Both the position numbers and the translations under genes were made by a program. A stretch of DNA of 33,108 bases. Source: Acetobacter sp. AN02 (GTDB lineage: Bacteria > Pseudomonadota > Alphaproteobacteria > Acetobacterales > Acetobacteraceae). This document shows, piece by piece, positions 1 to 8,991 of this stretch. A model generated the notes under the pieces. It saw only the letters and a list, made by a program, of their open reading frames with translations. It had not been told where the DNA came from and did not search any database. Location: NCBI RefSeq assembly GCF_029759835.1, contig NZ_JAJJND010000020.1, positions 1 to 33,108 of the forward strand. Direction: 5' to 3'. Positions within the stretch are counted from its first letter, which is position 1, and each line of letters begins with the position of its first letter.

Positions 1-330
1 TGGACGGACGCGGTCGATGGCTCGACAACGTCTTCATCGAACGGCTGTGGCGATCCCTGAAATACGAATGCGTCTGTCTGCACGCCTTCGAGACCGGACC
101 GGAACTGCGGGCCGGGCTCACTTCATGGATCGCGCATTACAACGGGAAGCGGCCGCATTCGGCATTGGCTGGACGAACGCCCGACGAGGCGTATCATGAC
201 GCGCCGACGCCACTGGGTTCGGGGTTAACCCCGAACCCAGTGGCCAGCAGCAACGCCGTCAAGGCGGCAGCATGGCAACAACCGGCTATAGCTTATCAGG
301 CCCGAAAAACTGTCCGAACAGACGGGGCCA
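1..330 (+). mobile_element. IS3-family insertion sequence, right end
   Basis: The left edge of the window is the 3' part of an insertion sequence. It encodes the C-terminal end of an IS3-type DDE transposase. The inferred terminal inverted repeat runs from about 310 to 330 and ends in GGGGCCA; read inward on the other strand it begins TGGCCCCGTCTGTTCGG, and IS3-family ends begin with TG. From 331 onward the sequence is native flgH. The left half of the element is outside the window, so the exact boundary and any target duplication cannot be verified. Confidence 0.75.
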
Positions 331-338
331 CCTCTGAT
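3..338 (+). CDS. IS3-family transposase, C-terminal fragment (partial at window edge)
   Basis: This frame is open from the window edge and holds the end of an IS3 OrfB transposase (rve integrase core). The motif DNVFIERLWRSLKYE carries the last acidic residue of the DDE triad. It is followed by the typical tail WIAHYNGKRPHSAL and GRTPDEAY. The frame has no stop codon before the IS end and continues into flgH, so the last residues before position 330 are unlike a normal transposase C-terminus. A stop lies in the +1 frame near 286, so the original end may have shifted. The catalytic Asp residues and OrfA lie outside the window. Confidence 0.8.
209..244. repeat. 36-bp perfect palindrome inside the IS end
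   Basis: Bases 209-226 are the exact reverse complement of 227-244, centred on GTTAAC. Core arms are CACTGGGTTCGGGGTT and AACCCCGAACCCAGTG. It lies in the transposase 3' region. The transcript could form a long hairpin, acting as a transcription or translation block; there is no T tract. The DNA could also form a cruciform or bind a dimeric protein. Confidence 0.85.
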
Positions 339-989
339 ATGGGCCATGCTCCGTCCATGACGCAGACATCGGACCCGACCCGGGAGGCGACCTATCGTCC
401 TGTCACGATGCCGATGCCGCCGCTGCAGCCTCCCCCGGCTGAGGTGGCCAGTCTGTGGCGCATGGGCAGCCGGGCGTTCTTCAAGGATCAGCGGGCGGCC
501 CAGGTCGGGGATCTCGTGACGATCATTGTCGACATCACGGATAATGCGACGATGGTTGACAACACCTCTGCAACCGGGAGCAACAACCAGTCGATGGGTG
601 TGCCCAACCTGTTCAATTTTCAGGGCAAGGCCATCTCGCACATCTCCGGGACCGATGCGTTCTCGACAACGAGTACGAGCGGTAATACGGGCACCGGGCG
701 CATCACGCGCAATGAGATCGTCACGGTCCGGGTGGCCGGTACCATTACGCAGGTTCTTCCGAACGGCAATTTTGTCGTGATGGCGCGGCAGGAGGTGCGT
801 GTGAACCGCGAGCTGCGTGAGCTGCAGATCAGCGGTGTCGTGCGGCCGCAGGATATCACGGCGGACAATACGGTCACGCATGACCGTATGGCGGAGGCGC
901 GGATCTCCTATGGCGGGCGTGGTCAGCTTTCCGTGCATCAGTCTCCGCGCTGGGGACAGAGCGTGGTTGATTCCATCGCGCCGTTCTGA
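331..989 (+). pseudogene. flgH: Flagellar L-ring protein FlgH, 5' end removed by IS insertion
   Basis: FlgH is the outer-membrane lipoprotein that forms the L ring around the flagellar rod. The body of the family is present: SLWRMGSRAFFKDQRAAQVGDLVTI, the Ser/Thr-rich middle, GTITQVLPNGNFVV, EVRVNRELRELQISGVVRPQDI and the C-terminal RMAEARISYGGRGQ. Missing are the start codon region, signal peptide and lipobox Cys, which should lie before the segment GHAPSMTQTSDPT. An in-frame ATG at 339 could start a protein of about 216 residues, but with no export signal and no clear ribosome binding site. The transposase frame also runs in without a stop, so a transposase-FlgH fusion is possible. Either product should be unable to lipidate or assemble normally. 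Upstream flagellar genes are outside the window. Confidence 0.88.
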
Positions 990-992
990 GGA

Positions 993-1496
993 TCAGACGA
1001 AGGAATCCTGGATACTTTCGAAGACGAGCATTTCGTGCCCGTCTCTCATGAAAGTATCGCAGGGACGCATGCCGATTGCCCCCAGCACCTTGCGGGAGGC
1101 GACGTTCGTGTCGCGGGCGATGGCAACGACGCGCCGGATGCCGACGCTGTGGGCGTGACGCAGGGCGGTGCCTGCGGCCTCGCTGGCCAGGCCACGGCCT
1201 GAGGCGGAGGGGTAGATCGCAAAGCGCAGTGCGATGCCTCGTCCGTCCGGCCGTTCATGCAGGCCTGTCAGGCCGATTACATGGTTATTTTCCCGGATGA
1301 CGAACATGCCGGTCCTGAAGCGGGAGCGGAATGCGAGATCCTGCGCCATTTCAGTCTCGACCTGCTGGTGGCTCCGGATACCGCCCAGCATCGTGCTGAA
1401 GGCCCCGGGGTTCGCCTTGATGGCGGTCACCTCGGGGAGATTACGCCAGGAGACCGGCTCCAGAGTCAGACGTGCCGTACGCAGAACGCCGGGCAT
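993..1496 (-). CDS. GNAT family N-acetyltransferase (RimJ/RimL type)
   Basis: A 167-residue single-domain acyltransferase of the GNAT superfamily. It starts with the RimJ/RimL signature TARLTLEPVSW, and the acetyl-CoA binding motif A (SGRGLASEA) is near residue 100. The following NVASRKVLGAIGM matches the family's helix and beta strand near the C-terminus. The substrate is unknown; relatives acetylate N-terminal amines, ribosomal proteins or small amines. An AGGA motif precedes the ATG. It lies 33 nt downstream of ettA on the same strand and probably shares its transcript. Its stop is 3 bp from the end of flgH, tail to tail. Confidence 0.85.
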   Translation of the reverse strand: MPGVLRTARLTLEPVSWRNLPEVTAIKANPGAFSTMLGGIRSHQQVETEMAQDLAFRSRFRTGMFVIRENNHVIGLTGLHERPDGRGIALRFAIYPSASGRGLASEAAGTALRHAHSVGIRRVVAIARDTNVASRKVLGAIGMRPCDTFMRDGHEMLVFESIQDSFV

Positions 1497-1529
1497 TCCG
1501 ATTCCTGGAATGGTGGCCTCCCCGAACGC

Positions 1530-3209
<1,680 letters not shown>

Positions 3210-3259
3210 GGGACGGACTCCTGACAAGACAACAATGAACGGGCGGCGTGAGAAATGCC

Positions 3260-3333
3260 TGCGCCCGGCAGGACTTGAACCCGCAACCAAGCCGTTATGA
3301 GCGGCCCGCTCTGACCAGTTGAGCTACGGGCGC
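3260..3333 (-). tRNA. tRNA with CAU anticodon (Met elongator or Ile2)
   Basis: The minus strand folds as a complete cloverleaf: acceptor GCGCCCG/CGGGCGC, D stem GCTC/GAGC, anticodon stem GGCCG/CGGCT with loop CTCATAA, T arm GCGGG-TTCAAGT-CCTGC, discriminator A. CCA is not encoded. The CAT anticodon fits elongator tRNA-Met or tRNA-Ile2 (lysidine-modified). The unpaired-end pattern of initiator tRNA is absent. Sequence alone does not separate Met from Ile2; the CTCATAA loop slightly favours Ile2. It lies 50 nt upstream of ettA and could be cotranscribed. Confidence 0.92.
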
Positions 3334-3345
3334 GCAGGCGGCCCC

Positions 3346-3374
3346 TGATTGGCGCAACCCGTCCCGTTTTGCAA
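3346..3374 (-). promoter_or_regulatory. Putative promoter of the CAU tRNA
   Basis: On the minus strand, TTGCAA and CAATCA are separated by 17 nt. The second box ends 12 nt before the tRNA 5' end, a normal distance for a stable-RNA promoter. The -10 box is weak. Confidence 0.35.
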
Positions 3375-3489
3375 GACCTGAAGATTGCTTGCCATAAGAG
3401 AGCGGGACGGTCTGCGATCCCTTCTTGGCAGGATCAGCGGTTGCCGATAGGGTCTGCGCCATTCGATTTTTGCGGAGACCGCTGAGAAA

Positions 3490-4014
3490 ATGGACGTATC
3501 GAAACTCTCCCCCGGCAAGGATGTACCGAACGACATCAACGTCGTGATCGAGATCCCCCAGGGTTCTTCCGTCAAATACGAGATCGACAAGGACAGCGGC
3601 GCGCTGTTCGTGGACCGTTTTCTGTTCACGCCGATGGCCTATCCGGCGGCATACGGCTTCATTCCCGGCACGCTGGCCGCCGATGGTGATCCGGCGGATG
3701 CGATGGTGCTGACGCCGCATGATGTGGTGCCCGGATCCGTAATCCGCGCCCGTCCGATCGGCGTGCTCCTGATGGAGGACGAGGCGGGTCAGGACGAGAA
3801 GATCCTGTGTGTGCCGCATGACAAGATCCATCCGCAGTTCTCGAAGGTGGAGAAGATCGAGGATCTGCCGGAGATCACGCTCCGCGCCATCGAGCACTTC
3901 TTCACGCGTTACAAGGATCTGGAGAAGGGCAAGTGGGTGAAGGTCACGGGCTGGGGTGACAAGGCAAAGGCCGGTGAGCTCATCACGGCCGCGCTGAAGG
4001 CTGGTCAGAAATAA
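3490..4014 (+). CDS. ppa: Inorganic pyrophosphatase
   Basis: A 174-residue cytoplasmic family I pyrophosphatase that hydrolyses pyrophosphate to two phosphates and so pulls biosynthetic reactions forward. The metal-binding signature DGDPADAM places Asp at residues 65, 67 and 70. The further acidic residues Asp97 and Asp102 are at the same positions as in the E. coli enzyme. IPQGSSVKYEID and the YGFIPGTL segment are also typical. Length is normal and all catalytic residues are present. The gene is monocistronic here, divergent from the tRNA-ettA unit. Confidence 0.97.
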   Translation: MDVSKLSPGKDVPNDINVVIEIPQGSSVKYEIDKDSGALFVDRFLFTPMAYPAAYGFIPGTLAADGDPADAMVLTPHDVVPGSVIRARPIGVLLMEDEAGQDEKILCVPHDKIHPQFSKVEKIEDLPEITLRAIEHFFTRYKDLEKGKWVKVTGWGDKAKAGELITAALKAGQK

Positions 4015-4032
4015 CAGCTGCGCCATAGCGGC

Positions 4033-4062
4033 TGTGCCGGGCGGACCCCGTAGCGGGATCGT
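4033..4062 (+). terminator. Weak hairpin downstream of ppa
   Basis: Arms CGGAC and GTCCG enclose a second stem, CCCG-TAG-CGGG. There is no T tract, so this is at best a weak or Rho-assisted terminator. The rest of the interval to 4214 holds an AT-rich stretch near 4130-4150 that may contain the promoter of the next operon; no consensus boxes are clear. Confidence 0.3.
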
Positions 4063-4214
4063 CCGGTGTTCCCGTGCGGGTTTTCCTCCCGCCGGATGAG
4101 AGCGGGCGGTGTCCGTCACGAACCCGTATTACAGATATATTTTGTCATTCCATGTGGTCCCGTGTGGCCGGATCTGCATTGGACAGCCTGATTCCTGCTG
4201 GCTATGTTCCGCCG

Positions 4215-5861
4215 ATGAGCGCGTACGATGTCTGTATCATAGGGGCGGGCCTGACCGGTCTGCTGGTTGCCAGGAAGTTTATCGAGTCCGGGAAGCGTGT
4301 TCTGCTGGTGGAGCGGGGCGGGGAATATCTTCCCGAGATGGAGGACAGGAACGGCTGGTGGCGGGAGGAGACCGTCAGTGAGGTGCCGACACCGGATGGC
4401 CGCATCCTGACCCGCAATACTTTCGACGGTGCGGAGGAGCTGTTTCCCGATCTGGCGGCCTGTGACACGCGCAACGCGCCCTGGAATTTCCAGTACAACA
4501 TGTGGCGCGGTGTGGGCGGCAGCGGGCAGATGTGGAGCGGCATGGCCTGGCGTCTGGCGCCGCATGATTTCCGGCTGCACGATACCTTCGGCACGGGGCG
4601 GAACTGGCCGATTTCCTACGAGGATATCAGCCCGTATTATGACCGGGCGGAGGCTCTGCTGGAGGTGTCCGGACCGGGAGCGGATGTTGCGGAGACCTAC
4701 CGGTACTGGCCGTGGAAGAATAACTACGCCTATCCGCCTTTCCGTCTCAGCTATCTCGATACCAGTTTTCAGGCATCGATCGGGGAGATCGGGGAGATCG
4801 TCATGCAGCCTCATGCCGTGCGGAATCGTCCGGCCTCCGAAGGGGGCTGTGTCGGTGCGAAGACATGCGTGTCGTTCTGCCCGACCGGTGCGATCTTCAA
4901 GAGCCGCGACCGTCTGTTTGACGATATCGCCATGGACGACAATCTTGAGATTATGGTGGAAACCTGTTGTCTGTCGCTTGACTGGGATGAGGGCAGCGGC
5001 CGGATCACGGGGGCGATCCTGCGTGAGCGCGGGTCGGAGGAGGAGATCCCTGTTGAGGCGGATCTGTTCTTCCTGTGTGCCAATGCGCTGGAGAATATTC
5101 TGCTGATCCGCCGGTCCGAAGTCAGGACGGGAAAGGTGTTCGGCAAGACCTCGCCGCAGGTCGGTCGCCGGTTTTCCTCTCACGGGGCCTTTACGTATTC
5201 CGTTTTGACGGATCAGCCCGTCTTTCCTGTCAGGGGTCGTCCGACGCATGGCAGTGTTATCGAATGGGTGGACAGAACGCCGGAGGAGCGTCGCAACGGC
5301 GTGACCATGGAGGTCTGGCAGAGCGATTTTCTCCGCGGGTATCATCCGCGCGAGCATCTTGAGAAGGATATTGCCGCCGGGCACTGGGGTGTCACCCTGT
5401 TCAGGCGGATGGCGGAGTATGAAAGGCGTTTTGCGATTTCTTTCGTTTTCGAGACTGAGATGAGCGATATAACCGGGGTCAGCCTGTCGCCGGATTATAC
5501 GGATGCGTACGGAATGCCGCTTCCTCTGGTGAAGGTGAGTCTCGGGGAGAATGACGAGAACACGATCAGCTTCATCCGCCGCAAGGTTGCGGAAATCGCG
5601 GAGAGTCCGGGGATTGCCCGTCTGGAGCAGATCGGCTGCGGTCTGAACGGGAACCATCCGCTTGGCGGACTGACCATGAGCGACAGCGCGGAGACCGGTG
5701 TGGTGGACAGGTATGGCCGGTCTCACGATTTCAGTAATCTCTATATCACGGGTGGCGGGGCGTTCTGCTCGACGGGCAGCTTCAACCCGACGCTGACGAT
5801 CACGGCGCTCGCGCTCATGACGCTGGATGATCCGAGGCTGGGACTGGTATCGGAGCCATGA
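4215..5861 (+). CDS. GMC-family FAD oxidoreductase with three-cysteine cluster motif
   Basis: A 548-residue flavoprotein of the glucose-methanol-choline family. The N-terminal dinucleotide fold is CIIGAGLTG (GxGxxG, residues 10-15). The C-terminal catalytic region has NHPLGG and SFNPTLT, giving the His/Asn pair. Cys212, Cys218 and Cys222, in a CxxxxxCxxxCPTGA context, resemble the motif that binds a [3Fe-4S] cluster in bacterial FAD-glucose dehydrogenase. That places it nearer the FAD-GDH/gluconate/sorbitol dehydrogenase branch than the oxidases. No signal peptide or Tat motif is seen, and no cytochrome subunit is adjacent. The ATG at 4215 puts the FAD motif at the usual place; the longer open frame from 4074 has no supporting motif. 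Its stop overlaps the next start by 4 bp. Substrate unknown. Confidence 0.85.
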   Translation: MSAYDVCIIGAGLTGLLVARKFIESGKRVLLVERGGEYLPEMEDRNGWWREETVSEVPTPDGRILTRNTFDGAEELFPDLAACDTRNAPWNFQYNMWRGVGGSGQMWSGMAWRLAPHDFRLHDTFGTGRNWPISYEDISPYYDRAEALLEVSGPGADVAETYRYWPWKNNYAYPPFRLSYLDTSFQASIGEIGEIVMQPHAVRNRPASEGGCVGAKTCVSFCPTGAIFKSRDRLFDDIAMDDNLEIMVETCCLSLDWDEGSGRITGAILRERGSEEEIPVEADLFFLCANALENILLIRRSEVRTGKVFGKTSPQVGRRFSSHGAFTYSVLTDQPVFPVRGRPTHGSVIEWVDRTPEERRNGVTMEVWQSDFLRGYHPREHLEKDIAAGHWGVTLFRRMAEYERRFAISFVFETEMSDITGVSLSPDYTDAYGMPLPLVKVSLGENDENTISFIRRKVAEIAESPGIARLEQIGCGLNGNHPLGGLTMSDSAETGVVDRYGRSHDFSNLYITGGGAFCSTGSFNPTLTITALALMTLDDPRLGLVSEP

Positions 5862-6385
5862 ACGGGGATCATCAGAACGTGACCGGAGACAGCCCGGAGA
5901 CTCCCGGACAGGATCCTGCCGCTCCGCTTCCTGTGGAACTGCCGCCGTCCGATCCTGTATCACCGGAGGCTGAGGCTCATGAGCCGGATATCCCGGAGGA
6001 AGAGGAGGAGGTCCGGCTTCTGTCCTTCGAGGATGCGGTCATTGAGGCGTTCGTTCCGCCGGACATCCGGCGTATGGACGAATATTTCATGCGTCTGACT
6101 GAAATGCTGCTGTCTGATGAAGACTTCATGACGAATATTGAAAGCTGCCGCTCGCGTTTTACGGAGGAGATCACTCCGGGGAATATGGACGCGTTTGTCG
6201 TTGCCGGACTGGTAAACAAAATGGATGATATTCGCGAAATCCGGCAGACCATTAACCTTATGGTCATGAATACCCTGCCATATGATGACTTCTTCGGACG
6301 ACGTCTGACCCCCGGGACCGAGCAGTGTCCCTGGTGGGAGAATTATGAACGGGCCCCGTCCGAGGCGAGAAAGGATTTGTCATGA
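5858..6385 (+). CDS. Small acidic protein, possible partner subunit of the GMC enzyme
   Basis: A 175-residue protein I do not recognise with certainty. Residues 1-50 are Pro/Glu/Asp-rich and probably disordered. Residues 52-175 look helical, with YFMRLTEML near residue 76 and PGTEQCPWW near the end. That pattern, a small all-alpha protein following a GMC dehydrogenase and ending in a Cys plus aromatic motif, recalls the small (gamma) subunit of gluconate/sorbitol/FAD-glucose dehydrogenases (Gluconate_2-dh3). The resemblance is weak and there is no Tat signal. It overlaps both neighbours by ATGA, so translation is coupled and a complex with the flanking proteins is plausible. Confidence 0.7.
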   Translation: MNGDHQNVTGDSPETPGQDPAAPLPVELPPSDPVSPEAEAHEPDIPEEEEEVRLLSFEDAVIEAFVPPDIRRMDEYFMRLTEMLLSDEDFMTNIESCRSRFTEEITPGNMDAFVVAGLVNKMDDIREIRQTINLMVMNTLPYDDFFGRRLTPGTEQCPWWENYERAPSEARKDLS

Positions 6386-8232
6386 CTGAGGACAACACGG
6401 GCACGATCCTGCAGAGCATGGTCTTTCCGGGCGTCTCCCTGGAACAGGACATGTATTTTCGCCTGGATGACAAAGCCCGCTATTTCGTGGCGGAACGGGT
6501 TATCCGTTTCAGGCGGAAGGGAAAGCTCTGGACGGATACCTATTTCAATAATTTTTCCGTCAGCTCCTGGAAGCAGAGATGTGCGATCGGCGATGTCTCG
6601 TTCTCCCTCAGCGGATCGGGCCGTTTTCAGGTTTCCCTGGGGCTGCACCAGACGGGCAAGTCTCATGTCTGGCTGAGCCGGCACGAGATATCGCTCGGGG
6701 ATGATGCCGGAAACGACACCACGCAGCAGATCCCTCTGGCATGGGACGACCTAGAGTCAGGTACGCTCTATCTGGAAATCAAGGCAACCGCCCCCGGGCA
6801 TATTACCGGCGGTGCCTATGTCACCCGTACCGCGCCGGTGAATGACGTGCGGATCGGGGCCGTGATTACGCATTTCAACCGCAAGGCCTATGTCATTCCG
6901 GCCGTGCGGCGGATGCACAGGGAGCTTCTGTCTGACCCGGCCTATGCGGATCGCATCAGCCTTTTCGTTGTCGATAACTCCCAGAATCTGACGCCGGAAG
7001 AGACAGAGGGCGCGACGGTCATTCCCAGTCGCAACCTTGGCGGGTCCGGCGGCTTTACGCGCGGCCTTCTGGCCGTCCGGGATGCGGGCATGTTCACGCA
7101 TTGTCTGTTTATGGATGATGATGCGACCTGCGAGATCGACGCATTCCGCCGGACCATCGCTCAGTTGCAGTTCGCACGCCATGACGATCTGGCGATGTCG
7201 GGCGCACTGCTCAAGGAAGATGAGCCCTGGCGGCTGTATGAGCAGGGGGTGAGGCGAAGCGGGGATAATTTCATTCCGCTCTGCCACGGTCTTGATATGC
7301 GTCGGTTCGAGGATGTCCAGAAAGCCGACTGCAGCGCGGTCTCTGGACAGGTGGCTTATGGCGCGTGGTGGTTCTTCGCCTTCCCGCTGAAACACGTTCA
7401 GGTATGGCCGTTCCCGTTCTTCGTCCGGGGCGATGACATGCTGTTCGGGCTGCTCAACCGCTTCAGAATCTGCACCCTGAACGGGGTTGCCTGCTGGGGT
7501 GAGGACTTCCGTTTCAAGGAAGGCCCCATGACCCGCTATCTGGCAGTGCGCAGCCGTCTGCTGATTTCGCTGGTGGACAGTGAGGCGGGTGGCTTCGAGC
7601 TGATGAAGTTCGTGCTCAGGACGTGGTTCTGGCCATGCGTCATGTCACGTAATTACGAAAGTGCGGAGGTCGTCATGCTGGCGATCATCCACGTCATGCA
7701 GGGTCCGGGCTTCTGGCAGGACAATATCGACATGCAGACGATCCGGTCCATTATCGGCCGGATGATCAGCACGGAGAAAGCCGTTCCGATGGATCCGGCG
7801 CAGATTTCCTCGGTTCTGCCTCCGCGTCAGGAGAGTGAGACGCGTCTCGGAAGATTTATCCGGCGCAGCACGCTCAATGGTCTTCTCATTCCGGCTCCGC
7901 TGCGGCGCCGGGGTGTGGTGATCGAGGAGAAGGATTTCGTTGCAAGCACGGTCAGAACCTTCCGCGCCGAGAAAATTCTGCATTACAATCATCATAACCA
8001 GACCGGCTATCTGACGCCCATCGACTCCACGCGGGCCCTGAACCTGCTGCGGCAGTTCATGACGCTGGCAAGGAGGTTCGCAAAGGATACGCCTGAGCTG
8101 AGGAAGACCTATCGTGCCGGTGTAGCGGATATAACGACCGAGGCATACTGGCGTGACGTATTCGCCCCCGGGGAAGGGGCGCAGGAGGCGGCTCCGGCGA
8201 AGGCGGAGCACCTGAGCCGGCAGACTGCGTAG
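6382..8232 (+). CDS. GlfT2-like galactofuranosyltransferase (GT2 family)
   Basis: A 616-residue glycosyltransferase. Residues 1-150 resemble the beta-sandwich N-terminal domain of mycobacterial GlfT2 (TDTYFNNFSVSSWKQ). The GT-A domain follows: IGAVITHFNRK, VVDNSQN, NLGGSGGFTRG and the metal-binding DDD at residues 245-247. A second acidic motif, GDD, is at 350-352. The C-terminal part is helical. Length matches GlfT2 (about 640). GlfT2 adds galactofuranose from UDP-Galf to a lipid-linked glycan on the cytoplasmic face of the membrane. Here the segment after GDD reads CWGEDF, where GlfT2 has a metal-binding His, so donor or metal use may differ. It is the last gene of a three-gene overlapping operon. 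Sugar specificity is inferred. Confidence 0.8.
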   Translation: MTEDNTGTILQSMVFPGVSLEQDMYFRLDDKARYFVAERVIRFRRKGKLWTDTYFNNFSVSSWKQRCAIGDVSFSLSGSGRFQVSLGLHQTGKSHVWLSRHEISLGDDAGNDTTQQIPLAWDDLESGTLYLEIKATAPGHITGGAYVTRTAPVNDVRIGAVITHFNRKAYVIPAVRRMHRELLSDPAYADRISLFVVDNSQNLTPEETEGATVIPSRNLGGSGGFTRGLLAVRDAGMFTHCLFMDDDATCEIDAFRRTIAQLQFARHDDLAMSGALLKEDEPWRLYEQGVRRSGDNFIPLCHGLDMRRFEDVQKADCSAVSGQVAYGAWWFFAFPLKHVQVWPFPFFVRGDDMLFGLLNRFRICTLNGVACWGEDFRFKEGPMTRYLAVRSRLLISLVDSEAGGFELMKFVLRTWFWPCVMSRNYESAEVVMLAIIHVMQGPGFWQDNIDMQTIRSIIGRMISTEKAVPMDPAQISSVLPPRQESETRLGRFIRRSTLNGLLIPAPLRRRGVVIEEKDFVASTVRTFRAEKILHYNHHNQTGYLTPIDSTRALNLLRQFMTLARRFAKDTPELRKTYRAGVADITTEAYWRDVFAPGEGAQEAAPAKAEHLSRQTA

Positions 8233-8245
8233 TAAATCACCGGTA

Positions 8246-8281
8246 CGGAGGGCGGCACCGGTCAGCCGGGATCACCCTCCG
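8246..8281. terminator. Bidirectional hairpin between convergent genes
   Basis: CGGAGGG (8246-8252) pairs with CCCTCCG (8275-8281), enclosing a second stem CGGC/GCCG. It lies in the 61-nt gap between the stop of the glycosyltransferase and the stop of the exported protein on the other strand. No strong T tract is present. Confidence 0.5.
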
Positions 8282-8293
8282 CCGTCGGAAGCC

Positions 8294-8845
8294 TTATTTG
8301 TTCAGAAGGTGCGAGTTGCAGACGCTCCAGTAGCTCTTGCTTTTCGTGCGACCGACCCAGACCAAGTCGCCGTTCTTGCCGCTTGCCTTGTTTGCGCGAT
8401 ACTGATCGAGGCAGGTGCTCCAGCGCCCCTTTCCGGCACTCAGGGAGGAGTATTTCGAGGAGATGGAGGACGGGAACACGGCCTCTCCGGAATAGGCGAC
8501 CGGTGCGGCGGTCTTCTTCTCTTTCCGCGGGGATTTCGAGCCCTCATCAGTGGCGGCCGTGTCTGCAGGGGCAGAGGTGCCAGTCGCAGACGGCTCGGTC
8601 TTTGCGGTTTCAGGCTTCGGAGCTTCGGTGGCCGGAGCGGCTGCAGCAGCCGGTGCCGCAGCATCCGTGCAGTGAGCGGTCTTGTATTCTGAATAGCTGC
8701 CGGGGGCTGTTCCGGCCTTATGTGCGGCGCGATAGTCATTATAGCATTCGCGGGCCGTTGCGGACCATGCGGGCGCTGCGGCAGCCAGGCAGAACACTCC
8801 GGTTCCGGCAAGGGCTGCGGTACGGAGAGAGCGGGTCAGGTTCAT
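8294..8845 (-). CDS. Exported protein with duplicated Cys/Tyr module, function unknown
   Basis: A 183-residue protein with a clear signal peptide (MNLTRSLRTAALAG..., cleavage near AWSA, residue 29). The mature part holds two related modules, ECYNDYRAAHKAG (Cys34, Cys59) and TCLDQYRANKASG (Cys145, Cys176). They are separated by an Ala/Pro/Thr/Glu-rich linker and a basic stretch RKEKK. Each module has two cysteines and could form one disulfide in the periplasm. I associate this architecture with lineage-specific proteins of acetic acid bacteria, but know no function. The ATG at 8845 was chosen over the longer frame because it gives the signal peptide directly, with a purine-rich site upstream. 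Confidence 0.75.
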   Translation of the reverse strand: MNLTRSLRTAALAGTGVFCLAAAAPAWSATARECYNDYRAAHKAGTAPGSYSEYKTAHCTDAAAPAAAAAPATEAPKPETAKTEPSATGTSAPADTAATDEGSKSPRKEKKTAAPVAYSGEAVFPSSISSKYSSLSAGKGRWSTCLDQYRANKASGKNGDLVWVGRTKSKSYWSVCNSHLLNK

Positions 8846-8991
8846 GTGATCTCTGTCTTTCTGGTCAGGTGCGGTGAGGCATCCGGACGCTACTCTGTTT
8901 CCGGTGTAAGGCAAAACGATGACGAAGCGCGACAGGCCGGGCTGTCAGCCCGGTTCGTATCCGCACCGGTTTATCTGATATAGATTTTTCA

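Noticed and set aside
3210-3290. N-terminal extension of EttA
   Set aside because: It would overlap the tRNA; the family start and the ribosome binding site support 3209.
4074-4214. N-terminal extension of the GMC protein
   Set aside because: The extension is unrelated to the family and places the FAD motif too far in; no ribosome binding site at 4074.
4116-5963. 615-residue open frame on the minus strand
   Set aside because: Antisense shadow of the GMC gene in GC-rich DNA; Arg/His/Pro-rich composition without domains.
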